The notes beneath the pieces were generated by a model. That model was not told the DNA's origin and ran no database searches. It saw only the letters and a program-made list of their open reading frames with translations. 64,000 nt of DNA from JADFGZ01 sp965222345 (lineage in GTDB: Bacteria > Acidobacteriota > Terriglobia > 2-12-FULL-54-10), in contig CBDCTS010000007.1 of assembly GCA_965222345.1 (NCBI GenBank), forward strand, positions 1,674,001 through 1,738,000. Reading direction: 5' to 3'. Positions within the stretch are counted from its first letter, which is position 1. Every line of letters starts with the position of its first letter. Below, piece after piece: positions 25,968-34,975 of the stretch. Position numbers and translations under genes: made by a program.

Positions 25968-27383
25968 TGTTGTTAGCAAGTTAAAATGTCCGGTATATGT
26001 AGCAAGTGAAATGTCCGCTTTCATGATTCTACCGAAAGTGATTTGGCGCTGACCGAAGGAGCCCGTAGGGCGACGGAGGTGAGCGCCAAATGGTGTTGTC
26101 GGGAAGCCACAGGGCTCCGCCGCCGACCGCCGCACCGGATCGCCACCCCCTCGGAGGAGTAGCGGCCCACCGTGTGCGGCCCATAGCCAATGCTTAACGT
26201 CCCATCCAGGTGTTCATAGACGGTCACCCGGCAGCCCGCCAGAGTCCCGCGCCAAGGAGTTTTCTCGATCTGGAGGAGGCGGTTCTCCAGACTGACCGTA
26301 TTGTCCCGATTCACTATCCGCTGGTGCTGGATCGAGAAGATTCGCTCTAACTCCCGCCTGGCTGACGGCAAAAAGGCGCTGCCTGGTTGGGTGGCCGGCA
26401 CGGCAAAGCGCCGGTTGAACTCCCCGATATAGCCCTCCCGCAGGAACCGATTCGCTGCCTCTAGCGTGATGATTCCCCGCAGGCGCAGTTCCTGCGGCAG
26501 CCGCCCTTGCCAGGTCCCGAAGTTCCGCTCGCTGCGTCCCCGCGCCTGCGGCGAATAGGCCGGAATCATCTGAATGCCCAGCTCCCGCAGGGCGCGGCCC
26601 ACCTGGGTCAGCCGTTGCCGATCCACCGGCTCGCCCGCCTTCCGGGTCAGGAAGAAATGACTGGCCCGGTCGCTATAAAGGGCGCAAAAGATCCCCTGCT
26701 GCTCGACCACCTCCCGCAGGGCAGCCAGCACCGTCCGCGTCGATTCCTGCTCTACCAGTTGCGCATAGTAAATCTCGCTGCTGGCATCATCCAGGACCAC
26801 CAGCAGGTCATACCAGCGATCATCGACAAACCACCGATGCTGGCTCCCATCCAGATGCAGCAGCATTCCCGGCAACGGCCGCCGGGGCCGCCTCTGGCGG
26901 TGCAGGCCCCGCTTCCGCCTCCTGTTCACTAGCCCCGCCCCTTGCAATGCCAGCTTCACCCAGGTGTAGCTCAGCCGGAGGCCGTGCTCTTCCCGCAGCT
27001 TTTCGTGAAAGTGCCGCACGTTGAAGTCAAAGTACTTCTCCTGATACAGCCCCAACACCTTCTCCACCGTCCCCAGGGGTACCCGCCGCGGACTCGGCTT
27101 TCCCCGCCGCCGGTCAAACAGCCCGTCGTAGCCGTACTGCTCGTACCGGCTGCGCCACCGCCTCATCTGCCGGTCGCTGATCCCGATGATCTCGGCTGCC
27201 TGCCACCAGTTGATCCGCTTCCCTATCGCTCGCAAAATTACTTCTTGTATCTTCATCGCCCGCTCCATCGCAGCTTCCGAGTAGAACTTCATGCCACCTC
27301 CTGGCAAAAAGCCCTACCCTACGCCGCTCAAAGCGGACATTTCACATGTTAATTAGACCGGACATATCATGCTGCTAACGACA
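25968..27383 (-). mobile_element. ISNCY/IS1202-like insertion sequence, copy 2 (1416 bp)
   Basis: The ends are TGTTGTTAGCA and TGCTAACGACA, imperfect terminal inverted repeats with subterminal ATGTCCG repeats. It is flanked by a perfect 16-bp direct repeat, showing a recent simple insertion. As I recall, duplications of about 15-18 bp characterise one subgroup of the IS1202-related elements. It separates the upstream palindrome from the promoter of TonB receptor 2. Confidence 0.93.
26021..27292 (-). CDS. ISNCY-family (IS1202-like) transposase, copy 2
   Basis: The same protein as in copy 1, residue for residue: helix-turn-helix, then a DDE core with Asp in LHLDGSQHRWF, Asp in LYSDRASHFFL and Glu in GRSERNFGTW. 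The start at 27292 is preceded by AGGAGGTGGC. The perfect flanking duplication and intact frame suggest that it moved recently and may still be active. Confidence 0.9.
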   Translation of the reverse strand: MKFYSEAAMERAMKIQEVILRAIGKRINWWQAAEIIGISDRQMRRWRSRYEQYGYDGLFDRRRGKPSPRRVPLGTVEKVLGLYQEKYFDFNVRHFHEKLREEHGLRLSYTWVKLALQGAGLVNRRRKRGLHRQRRPRRPLPGMLLHLDGSQHRWFVDDRWYDLLVVLDDASSEIYYAQLVEQESTRTVLAALREVVEQQGIFCALYSDRASHFFLTRKAGEPVDRQRLTQVGRALRELGIQMIPAYSPQARGRSERNFGTWQGRLPQELRLRGIITLEAANRFLREGYIGEFNRRFAVPATQPGSAFLPSARRELERIFSIQHQRIVNRDNTVSLENRLLQIEKTPWRGTLAGCRVTVYEHLDGTLSIGYGPHTVGRYSSEGVAIRCGGRRRSPVASRQHHLALTSVALRAPSVSAKSLSVES

Positions 27384-27399
27384 TGAGAATTTGACCAGT
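27384..27399 (+). repeat. Target-site duplication, right copy (16 bp)
   Basis: An exact repeat of 25952-25967, directly after the right end of IS copy 2 and immediately before the TTGACA of the receptor 2 promoter candidate. Confidence 0.9.
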
Positions 27400-27428
27400 T
27401 TGACATTTGCAAGGATTTTTGGTAAAAG
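27400..27428 (+). promoter_or_regulatory. Promoter candidate for TonB receptor 2
   Basis: TTGACA at 27400-27405, a 17-base spacer and TAAAAG at 27423-27428, about 33 bp before the start codon. The layout matches that of receptor 1. The upstream edge touches the IS target duplication, so the core promoter survives while anything further upstream has moved 1.4 kb away. Confidence 0.6.
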
Positions 27429-27461
27429 CATTAAAAATTTATTGATGATGGAGGCCAGTCT

Positions 27462-30400
27462 ATGTCTTCTCGGCGGATTTTGCGTTTCACTCCGATCCTA
27501 TTGACGCTTCTTTTGGCGTTTCCTTTCTCTAACGGGCATGCCCAAGTAACCTCCGCAACCCTTTCCGGCACGGTTAGCGACGACACCGGGGCGGTCATTC
27601 CGGGGGCGGCTGTATCTACCACTAATGCAAACACCGGGGCTACCCGCGCGACAGAGACCGACGCCAGGGGTGTCTATCACCTGCCGCTGCTTCCGGTAGG
27701 ATTGTATGACCTGAGAGTGGAACTGCAGGGATTTCAAGCTGCTGTTCGGCCTGGGATCAGATTGACGGTTGGCCTGGAAGCGACCATCAATATCACGCTC
27801 AGTGTAGGAGCGGTTACCGAAAGCGTGGAGGTAACCGGGGAAGCTCCTATCATAGAAACCACGACCTCTACTCTGTCGGCTCTGGTGGACGATGAACAGA
27901 TTCGCGATTTGCCCTTGAATGGCCGCGATTTTACCCAGCTCGTGCTGCTGCAAACGGGCGCGAATCAGGCATTGAGCACGGGAGGCACGATTCGGCAGAA
28001 TACCGGAACCGGTGCGGGAAAAAGAATTTCCGTTAGCGGGGCCCGGGTGAGCGCCAATCTGTATCTGGTGGACGGCACGGAGGTCATGGACGTTCACCGC
28101 CAGACCCCCGGCGCGGTGACGGGCGGCGGATTGGGTATCGAAGCCATTCGAGAGTTTTCGTTGTTGACCAATAGCTACAGCGCCTCCCACCCCAGCCAGG
28201 GCGGCGCGGTAGTCAACTCGGTCTCGATGTCAGGCACTAATGAGATTCACGGCTCGTTGTTCGAGTTTCACCGCAACAGGTCGCTCGACGCTAACGACTT
28301 TTTCCTCAATAAAGCCGGCAAGGGAAGACCAGGGTTTACGCGCAACCAGTTCGGGGGTTCCGCGGGAGGACCCATTGCCCAGGACCGGACGTTCTTTTTT
28401 GGGACAATGGAACTTTTACGGCAGCGGAGAGGCGAAGCCACCATCGGGACTGTCCTGGATGACAATGCCCGAATGGGAATCCTTCCGGAGTCGGCGGGTG
28501 GAAATGTCGGTGTCCATCCGGATATCGTGCAGTTCATCGATACCATGCCGCGGTCGAACGGGCAAAATTTCGGAGATGGCACAGCACAGTTTGTCAGCTC
28601 TTTCAGCGAGCCGATCGATCAATGGTTTTGGATGTCGCGGGTGGACCACCGCTTGTCGGATAACGATAATATTTTTGTCCGCTACACCTTTGACCACTCC
28701 ACCCAGCAATTTCCGAGTAAAGATACCGGTATAGCCTTGGGCACGGGAAGAAACAGATGGCAGTACGCCACGCTGGAGCACAACCACATCTTCTCGCCCA
28801 CCGTGATCAATACGGTCCGGGTGGGGTTCACCCGCATGCACTACATAGCGGACGACGAACCGCTTTTCCCGGAGCTGCTTTCCTTTAACCCGCCCTCCGG
28901 GCTCCCGTATGGCCAGAGTTCCAGCATCGATTTCCAGGGTGGCCTGACGGGTTTGGGAGTGGCCTCGAATTTGCCGAAGATTTACGTAGCAAACAACTTC
29001 CATTACCAGAACGACGTGACCACCAGCCAAGGGGCGCACCAGCTGAAATTTGGAGCGCTGGTGAAGCGATATCAGAGCAATCTGGCCGCACCCCAGAATC
29101 TGGGAGGAAGCTATCGATTTGCTAACCACGTAGCTTTCTTGCAGGGCAAACCGAATCTATGGCAGGGCGCCTTGGGAGGTGGGGGCGTCAGCGCCTCGGG
29201 CGCCGCGGTCCGAAGCATGCGCCAGTGGATGGTGGGAGCCTTCCTGGAGGATAGTTGGCAAGTCAAACCGCGCCTCACTTTGAACCTGGGCCTGCGATGG
29301 GAGATGTCCACGGTTCCCACGGAAAATCATAACCGGTTGACAAACGTTCGTCACTACCTGGCAGAAGGGGGCACCATCGGCCCGCTCTATACGAACGCCT
29401 CGCAGGCCATTAACATGCAGCCGCGCGTCGGCTTTGCCTGGGATATGCAAGGAGACGGCAGAACCGCTCTGCGCGGGGGGGTCGGATCGTTCCGAATGCA
29501 CATGCTTTCCAATACCTGGTTCATCACGGTGGTTCGCCAGCCTCCCGTTTATACAATCGCTAACCTCCCAAACCCGACCTTCTTGGGAGTCTTCCGAGGG
29601 GAAGACCCTCGCGCTGCCGGAGCGCCGGGAATTCAGTCAATGGATTATGAACGCGACCATGCCTACATCATGCAGTACAACCTCAGCCTCCAGCGCGAGA
29701 TCATCCCGGGCACCTCGTTGACAGTAGCTTACGCAGGGTCCAGAGGGAATCACCTGGACTTCCTGAGAGCTTCCAACATCAAGGAACCGGGGACCTTTTC
29801 AGATGGCCGCAAGTGCTTCCAACCAATGGAAGGGTGCACCGGAGGCGGCATGCGTCGCCGAAATCCCAACTTCATTTTCGATGCGCGGCAATCCAGTTGG
29901 GCGCAGTCGTTCTACAACTCCTTACAGGTGAATCTCAACCGCCGTTTCCAGTCGGGATTGCAAGTGGCGGTCGCTTATACCTGGTCCCGGACGATTGATG
30001 AGAGCTTCGATCGGTGGGATACGATCTCGACCGCTACCAATGGGGTCGGGGGAGCTATGGACCCGGATGATCACAAGAACGATCGCAGCTTGGCTAGTTA
30101 TCACATCGGGCACAACTTTTCCACCAGTTTCACTTACGAATTTCCCGCCGGCGACTTTGATAGCGCTGCCGCCAGAGCATTGATCAACGGCTGGCAAGTG
30201 AATGGAATCCTGAAGCTGTCGGAGGGCAACCCGTTTACGGTAAGAATGGGTTCCAACCAATCCAATAATGGGGCGATCATTCACAGCACCCGCCCAAATC
30301 TCAGACCGGGAGCCGACAATAACCCGACGGGGGGAGGTCCCGATCGGTACTTTGACGTCAGTTCCTTTGAACCGCAAACGAGGGGATTCTATGGGAACCT

Positions 30401-30641
30401 GGGCAGAAATACGCTCATCGGTCCGGGACTCCGTAACTTCGACTTAGCGCTGGTCAAGAATATCTCCTTTGGCGAGCAAAGCAACCTGGAGTTCCGCTCT
30501 GAGTTCTTCAACATTACCAACACTCCCCACTTCCGCCCGCCGTTTGCGCAAATTGACCGAGGCGGCGCCGGAGTGATCTCGCAAACCCTACCCGGCCTGC
30601 CGGGGCGGCAGATCCAGTTCGGGTTGAAATACACCTTCTGA
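27462..30641 (+). CDS. TonB-dependent receptor, Oar-like, with carboxypeptidase-regulatory-like N-domain (receptor 2)
   Basis: 1059 residues. The signal peptide is hydrophobic (ILLTLLLAFPFSNGHAQ). The regulatory-like domain (SATLSGTVSDDTGAVIPGAA) is followed by a plug with IRDLPLNGRDFTQLV and YLVDGTEVMDVHR, then a barrel ending RQIQFGLKYTF with the terminal aromatic residue. It is a close paralogue of receptor 1, and both are followed by a terminator and then amidohydrolases. It is expected to import the substrate, or a product, of the eight downstream secreted enzymes. GATGGAGG lies upstream of the start. Confidence 0.88.
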   Translation: MSSRRILRFTPILLTLLLAFPFSNGHAQVTSATLSGTVSDDTGAVIPGAAVSTTNANTGATRATETDARGVYHLPLLPVGLYDLRVELQGFQAAVRPGIRLTVGLEATINITLSVGAVTESVEVTGEAPIIETTTSTLSALVDDEQIRDLPLNGRDFTQLVLLQTGANQALSTGGTIRQNTGTGAGKRISVSGARVSANLYLVDGTEVMDVHRQTPGAVTGGGLGIEAIREFSLLTNSYSASHPSQGGAVVNSVSMSGTNEIHGSLFEFHRNRSLDANDFFLNKAGKGRPGFTRNQFGGSAGGPIAQDRTFFFGTMELLRQRRGEATIGTVLDDNARMGILPESAGGNVGVHPDIVQFIDTMPRSNGQNFGDGTAQFVSSFSEPIDQWFWMSRVDHRLSDNDNIFVRYTFDHSTQQFPSKDTGIALGTGRNRWQYATLEHNHIFSPTVINTVRVGFTRMHYIADDEPLFPELLSFNPPSGLPYGQSSSIDFQGGLTGLGVASNLPKIYVANNFHYQNDVTTSQGAHQLKFGALVKRYQSNLAAPQNLGGSYRFANHVAFLQGKPNLWQGALGGGGVSASGAAVRSMRQWMVGAFLEDSWQVKPRLTLNLGLRWEMSTVPTENHNRLTNVRHYLAEGGTIGPLYTNASQAINMQPRVGFAWDMQGDGRTALRGGVGSFRMHMLSNTWFITVVRQPPVYTIANLPNPTFLGVFRGEDPRAAGAPGIQSMDYERDHAYIMQYNLSLQREIIPGTSLTVAYAGSRGNHLDFLRASNIKEPGTFSDGRKCFQPMEGCTGGGMRRRNPNFIFDARQSSWAQSFYNSLQVNLNRRFQSGLQVAVAYTWSRTIDESFDRWDTISTATNGVGGAMDPDDHKNDRSLASYHIGHNFSTSFTYEFPAGDFDSAAARALINGWQVNGILKLSEGNPFTVRMGSNQSNNGAIIHSTRPNLRPGADNNPTGGGPDRYFDVSSFEPQTRGFYGNLGRNTLIGPGLRNFDLALVKNISFGEQSNLEFRSEFFNITNTPHFRPPFAQIDRGGAGVISQTLPGLPGRQIQFGLKYTF

Positions 30642-30657
30642 TGGGTTGGGTTTCCCT

Positions 30658-30698
30658 GGGACAAAGATTGGCTTGCCAATCTTTGCCCCGTTCTTTTT
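30658..30698 (+). terminator. Intrinsic terminator after TonB receptor 2
   Basis: CAAAGATTGG (30662-30671), loop CTTG and CCAATCTTTG form a perfect 10-bp stem, lengthened by GGG/CCC, then GTTCTTTTT. It separates the receptor from the amidohydrolase array and mirrors the terminator after receptor 1. Confidence 0.85.
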
Positions 30699-30735
30699 AT
30701 CTTCTGCCATAGCATCAACGTCAAACGGAGTGACC

Positions 30736-32607
30736 ATGCATAACAGAAGGAGCAGGGAGTTATTACTTCTGCTGGGGATCTTCCTGGTGTCTGGGAGTGT
30801 CAGCCGGGCACAACAAGATTCCGACACCATTTACGTCAACGGAAAGATCGTTACAGTGGACGACAAGAGCTATACCTCCTCCGTCGGAACCGTCGCGCAG
30901 GCCATGCACGTCAGAGGGGACACGATCCTGCATGTGGGCAGCAACGCCGAGATTCGGCCTATGGCCGGCCCCAACACCCGGGTGGTTGACCTGAAGGGCC
31001 GCACGGTTCTGCCCGGACTGATCAGCGTTCACGAACACCCCTTCGATTGGAGCCCCGTCAATCCATATGTCATCCGCCATGTCCTTACGGACGATATTGT
31101 AGTTACACGGGTTCTGGAGGGCAGTCCTCCGGAACAACTCCAGGCTTTTCCGGGAGTTTTGCGGGAAGCTCTCAGCAAGGCGAAGCCGGGCCAGTGGGTT
31201 TATCTGGTGTTTCCCTTCGGCAGGAACTATGAATATAGCATCGGGGGGAACGGCGGGTTCGGCGAGTTCGACTATGGCTTGTTCAGCGGGGACCCGCCCG
31301 AGGTAACCAAGGAGCAGTTGGACGCCATGGCTCCCGACAATCCGGTCATGTTGCGGGACGTTTTCGTCTCTTTCGTTCTGAATTCCAAGGCGCTGGAAAT
31401 TGTGGACAGAACGTTTCCCGAGGATGTGACCGAACAGATTAACCATGAGACCGGAGCGGGTTCGGCCAATCCCATGCGATGGATGTTCAGCGACGTGGTT
31501 ATGCGGGACCACTATGCAGAGTTGAAGGAGGTCCAGCGGCTGGGCCTGACGTGGTGGGCTGGTTATGGAATGACCGCCTTTGCCTCGCAGGCATACGATC
31601 CGGCCAACCTGAGAGTGTTTAACGATCTGTCCCGAAGAGGGCAGATGCCGGTCCGCAACATGTGGTCCTGGAATTGGCGCGAAAACTTTTTCAATAATGA
31701 CGAGTACTACGTGAATGCGCTGATTTCCATGGACGGCAGCGGGAATGATTACTTTTGGCACAGCGGCTCCCGCGGCGCCCAAACGGTCGGTCTGGGATGC
31801 TCTACCCTGGAGCCCCGCATTGAGCTGCCCGAGTTCCGCACCCTATGCGCCTATGATCCTGGAAGCAAAAATTACGAGATGCTCTATCAGTGGGTAAAAA
31901 TGGGCGGCCGATACTCGGTAACTCATACCGTGGGTGACAGAGACATCGACAACATCCTCAATATAATTCTAACGGCCAGCAGGGACGCCGGTTTTACACC
32001 GGAGGAAATCCGGGCCAAGAGGCACACGTTCGACCACACGGTGATGTCGCCGCGGCCAGATCAGTTGCCGGTCGTTAAGCAATTGGGTATGGTCCTGGGC
32101 GGGGATGCTTTTGAAATCTATCAGGCCTCTCCTGGAATACTGGAAGCCTACGGGGAGAGAGCGCTGGAGTGGGTGGTGCCGAAAAAATCGCTGGTCGAGG
32201 CTCAAATCCCTAGTGGCTTCGAGGTCGACCGGGCGCTGTCCACAACGGACAGAACCATCTTCTGGACATTGGCACGCATGATCGATAGAAAGGCGTATGA
32301 CGGTAAAGTCTACGGGCAGAATCAAAAGATCAGCCGGGAACTCGCTCTGAAAACGGCGACAACCTGGGGTGCGTATTACATCCTGAAAGAGAACGAACTG
32401 GGTTCACTGGAACCCGGCATGTGGGCCGATTTCATCGTGCTCGATCGGGATTACTTGACAATACCCGAAAACGAAATTGAGAACATCCGAGTGCTCATGA
32501 CGGTGGTGGGAGGCAAAGCAGTTCACTTGGTTCCGTCGATGGCTCAAGAAATGGGCATGCAACCAACCGGAGCCCAGGCTCTGCTTGGTGCTGCTGCCCA
32601 GTGGTAA
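30736..32607 (+). CDS. Secreted amidohydrolase (YtcJ type), array member 1 (paralogue D)
   Basis: About 623 residues from the ATG at 30736 after GGAG; the frame is open from 30646 but that part overlaps the terminator. Signal peptide (ELLLLLGIFLVSGSVSRAQQ). Metal motif SVHEHPFDW; later motifs THTVGDRDIDNILN, KRHTFDHTVMSPRPDQ and GFEVDRALS. This member differs from the rest by an insertion rich in Gly and Phe (SIGGNGGFGEFDYGLF) near residue 170. It also lacks the CxxC and has an altered tail (GAQALLGAAAQW). It is the first gene after receptor 2 and the most diverged member of the array. Confidence 0.85.
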   Translation: MHNRRSRELLLLLGIFLVSGSVSRAQQDSDTIYVNGKIVTVDDKSYTSSVGTVAQAMHVRGDTILHVGSNAEIRPMAGPNTRVVDLKGRTVLPGLISVHEHPFDWSPVNPYVIRHVLTDDIVVTRVLEGSPPEQLQAFPGVLREALSKAKPGQWVYLVFPFGRNYEYSIGGNGGFGEFDYGLFSGDPPEVTKEQLDAMAPDNPVMLRDVFVSFVLNSKALEIVDRTFPEDVTEQINHETGAGSANPMRWMFSDVVMRDHYAELKEVQRLGLTWWAGYGMTAFASQAYDPANLRVFNDLSRRGQMPVRNMWSWNWRENFFNNDEYYVNALISMDGSGNDYFWHSGSRGAQTVGLGCSTLEPRIELPEFRTLCAYDPGSKNYEMLYQWVKMGGRYSVTHTVGDRDIDNILNIILTASRDAGFTPEEIRAKRHTFDHTVMSPRPDQLPVVKQLGMVLGGDAFEIYQASPGILEAYGERALEWVVPKKSLVEAQIPSGFEVDRALSTTDRTIFWTLARMIDRKAYDGKVYGQNQKISRELALKTATTWGAYYILKENELGSLEPGMWADFIVLDRDYLTIPENEIENIRVLMTVVGGKAVHLVPSMAQEMGMQPTGAQALLGAAAQW

Positions 32608-32890
32608 AGGAAAATCTCTCTCCCTATAATGTGCCGGCCTCGGTTTATGCCTGACCAGTCTCTTCCGGTGCGTTGGCGGAAGAGGAGAGAACTTTCGGTA
32701 AATATCCTGACGCGGAACGTGGAAGGGCGGCCGCTGTTTCCGGTACGCCAGGGGTGCACAGTTCGGTTATGTGTTCTCTGAGCGCCGTTGGTTCAACCGG
32801 GGTCAAATCTCACCGATTACCCGACGGTTTTTCTGCAAGGCGGCGAACGGGCCTGCAGCTTGATCTACGATTATGAAAGGAAGTGAATCA
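32608..32890. other. Spacer between array members 1 and 2
   Basis: 283 bp with no gene. It has a perfect stem CTCTTCCG/CGGAAGAG with a 9-base loop near 32660-32690, not followed by T residues. The leader type of later array members is absent; GAAAGGAAGTGA precedes the next start. Confidence 0.5.
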
Positions 32891-34753
32891 ATGAGTATAA
32901 GAAGATTACCTGCGATTGTGTTATTGATCAGTGTCTGGTTACCGTTTCTCGGTAGCCCGGTGAGCGCCCAACAAAGCTCGGATACGATCCTTTACAACGG
33001 AAAGATTGTGACGGTGGATGACGATTCGTTTACCTCGAACGTGGGCACCATTGCGCAAGCCATCCACATCAAGGATGGAAAAATCTTGCACGTGGGCAAC
33101 AATGACCAGATTCGAGCCATGGCGGGATCGGAGACGAAGGTGATTGACCTGAAAGGGCGGATGGTTATGCCAGGCATTATCAATACGCATGATCACCCCC
33201 AGGACTGGGACCCGCTGAATCCGTACATTGTAAAAGCAGTGGTGAACGACGATATCCACATTGAACGGTTTTTGGAGGATCCTCCGGATGAGACGTTGCA
33301 GAAGTTTCCGCGTGTTTTGGAGGAGGCGGTCCGTGCAGCCAAACCGGGTCAATGGATTCGCATTACGCTGACCTTTGGAAGACAGTATCGGTATAGTGCA
33401 GAGATCACAGCGCTTTTGGGAAGCCAGATCACCAAGCAGCATCTGGACTTGGCGGCTCCAAATAATCCGGTGCTGGTCCGGGCCGGCTTTGTGGGAGCGG
33501 TAGTCAACGAACGGGCCCTGGATGAGATGAAAAAATACTGGGGCGACATGGCCGGGGATATTTTTGCCACCGAACGAAACTTCGAGGAGACCGGCAGTGG
33601 GGCTGTCATCTATCGCTTCATCGAGCCGGACATCATCTATTACAAGGATCATCCCGAAGTCTGGACGAAGATGAACGAGTATGGCCTATCCTGGCTGGCT
33701 GGTTACGGCGTCACCACCGATGGCACTATGTTGTACGCCCCGGCGCAGATCCGTGGTTACCGGACTTTACAAAGGGAAGACAGAATGCCTATCCGCCTGC
33801 CCTGGGGATATTTCTGGCCGCCCTTTAACGATGCTTTCGAAGATCCCTACTTTTTGGCTGATCTCGCGAATCGCCAGGGAGAGGGCACGGATTACATGTG
33901 GTTTGTCGGCGCTTCTCCCATGATGACTTTTGACTGCTCCACCTTGCCGGGCACTACCCCGGATGTGAAGGCAAGAGAGCCGGATTGCACACTCGCTCCC
34001 GGTTCGGATATGCGAAGATGGACTTACAACTTTGTCAAGGCAGGCGGCCGGATCGCGCTTATCCACACCGGCGGGGACAAGGACATTGATCACCTGCTGG
34101 ATGTCATCGAAGAGGGAAGCGAGGACGCCGGGATGACACTGGCGCAGATTCGGGACAAACGGCATGCTTACGATCATGGACAGATGTCTCCCCGGGATGA
34201 TCAGGCAGTGCGCATCAAGAATCTGGGCATGATGGTGGGCAACTGGGACTTCTATCTTTGGGAAGGCAACGGGGAGAGAATCCTGCGCGAGTACGGGGAA
34301 AAAGCTGCGGGATGGGTGACGCCCCGGAAGAGGTTGGTTACCAACCAAATTATGAATACGCTGGAGCTGGACCGGCCTTTGGGTTACACCGACCTGAACA
34401 TGTTCCAAGTCCTTCACACCGGAATTACCCGCCGGGACATGAACGGAAATGTGATTGCTCCGGAGCAGCGGGTAGACCGGGAAACGATGCTGAAGGTAGC
34501 CACAACCTGGGGTTCCTATTATGTATTCAAGGAAGATGACCTCGGCTCGTTGGAACCCGGCAAGTTGGCGGACCTGATTGTCTTGGACAAAGATTATTTG
34601 ACCATTCCCGTGGATGACATTCCGAAGCTGCGGGTGTTGATGACCATGACAGGAGGCAAAATCGTGCACTTGGTTCCCTCGATGGCAGGCGAAATCGGCA
34701 TGCAGCCTACGGGGGCACAAGTAGAGCTCGGCGGATTACCTTCCAAATGGTAG
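32891..34753 (+). CDS. Secreted amidohydrolase (YtcJ type), array member 2 (paralogue E)
   Basis: About 620 residues from the ATG at 32891 after AAAGGAAGTGA. Signal peptide (AIVLLISVWLPFLGSPVSAQQ). Metal motif NTHDHPQDWDPLNPYIV; later motifs HTGGDKDIDHLLD, KRHAYDHGQMSPRDDQ and ELDRPLGYTD. No CxxC is present (SGAVIYRFIEPD at that position), but the second cysteine pair is kept (DCSTLPGTTPDV and PDCTL). From here on, members carry the common tail GAQVELGG plus terminal Trp, here ending LPSKW. A strong terminator follows, so members 1 and 2 may form a separate transcript. Confidence 0.86.
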   Translation: MSIRRLPAIVLLISVWLPFLGSPVSAQQSSDTILYNGKIVTVDDDSFTSNVGTIAQAIHIKDGKILHVGNNDQIRAMAGSETKVIDLKGRMVMPGIINTHDHPQDWDPLNPYIVKAVVNDDIHIERFLEDPPDETLQKFPRVLEEAVRAAKPGQWIRITLTFGRQYRYSAEITALLGSQITKQHLDLAAPNNPVLVRAGFVGAVVNERALDEMKKYWGDMAGDIFATERNFEETGSGAVIYRFIEPDIIYYKDHPEVWTKMNEYGLSWLAGYGVTTDGTMLYAPAQIRGYRTLQREDRMPIRLPWGYFWPPFNDAFEDPYFLADLANRQGEGTDYMWFVGASPMMTFDCSTLPGTTPDVKAREPDCTLAPGSDMRRWTYNFVKAGGRIALIHTGGDKDIDHLLDVIEEGSEDAGMTLAQIRDKRHAYDHGQMSPRDDQAVRIKNLGMMVGNWDFYLWEGNGERILREYGEKAAGWVTPRKRLVTNQIMNTLELDRPLGYTDLNMFQVLHTGITRRDMNGNVIAPEQRVDRETMLKVATTWGSYYVFKEDDLGSLEPGKLADLIVLDKDYLTIPVDDIPKLRVLMTMTGGKIVHLVPSMAGEIGMQPTGAQVELGGLPSKW

Positions 34754-34776
34754 TTATGGTAACCAGGGCGCTTTGC

Positions 34777-34811
34777 TAGGAGGAAGCTTCGCCTTCCTCC
34801 TATGCTTTTTT
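34777..34811 (+). terminator. Strong intrinsic terminator after array member 2
   Basis: TAGGAGGAAG (34777-34786), loop CTTCGC and CTTCCTCCTA (34793-34802), then TGC and six T residues. A perfect 10-bp stem. Confidence 0.9.
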
Positions 34812-34975
34812 GACGCTCCGGCTAGAGACCTCTCAGACAAGGGAACGAGGCTTCTCCGTATTCTATAGTTCTTCCACGTACTTCCCTGCGCAAGGCTTCC
34901 TGCTGATCGAGGGCAAAGACGTCCGCGATTTCTCGCATAAACCGTAAGCGGCGACATGAAAGGATGAGGTGAGTT

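Noticed and set aside
4176..27383. A composite transposon formed by the two IS copies in direct orientation
   Set aside because: Copy 2 has its own perfect 16-bp duplication, and the outer flanks (before 4176 and after 27383) do not match. The 20-kb interval also contains the essential uppS-cdsA-dxr-rseP operon. Independent insertion is simpler.
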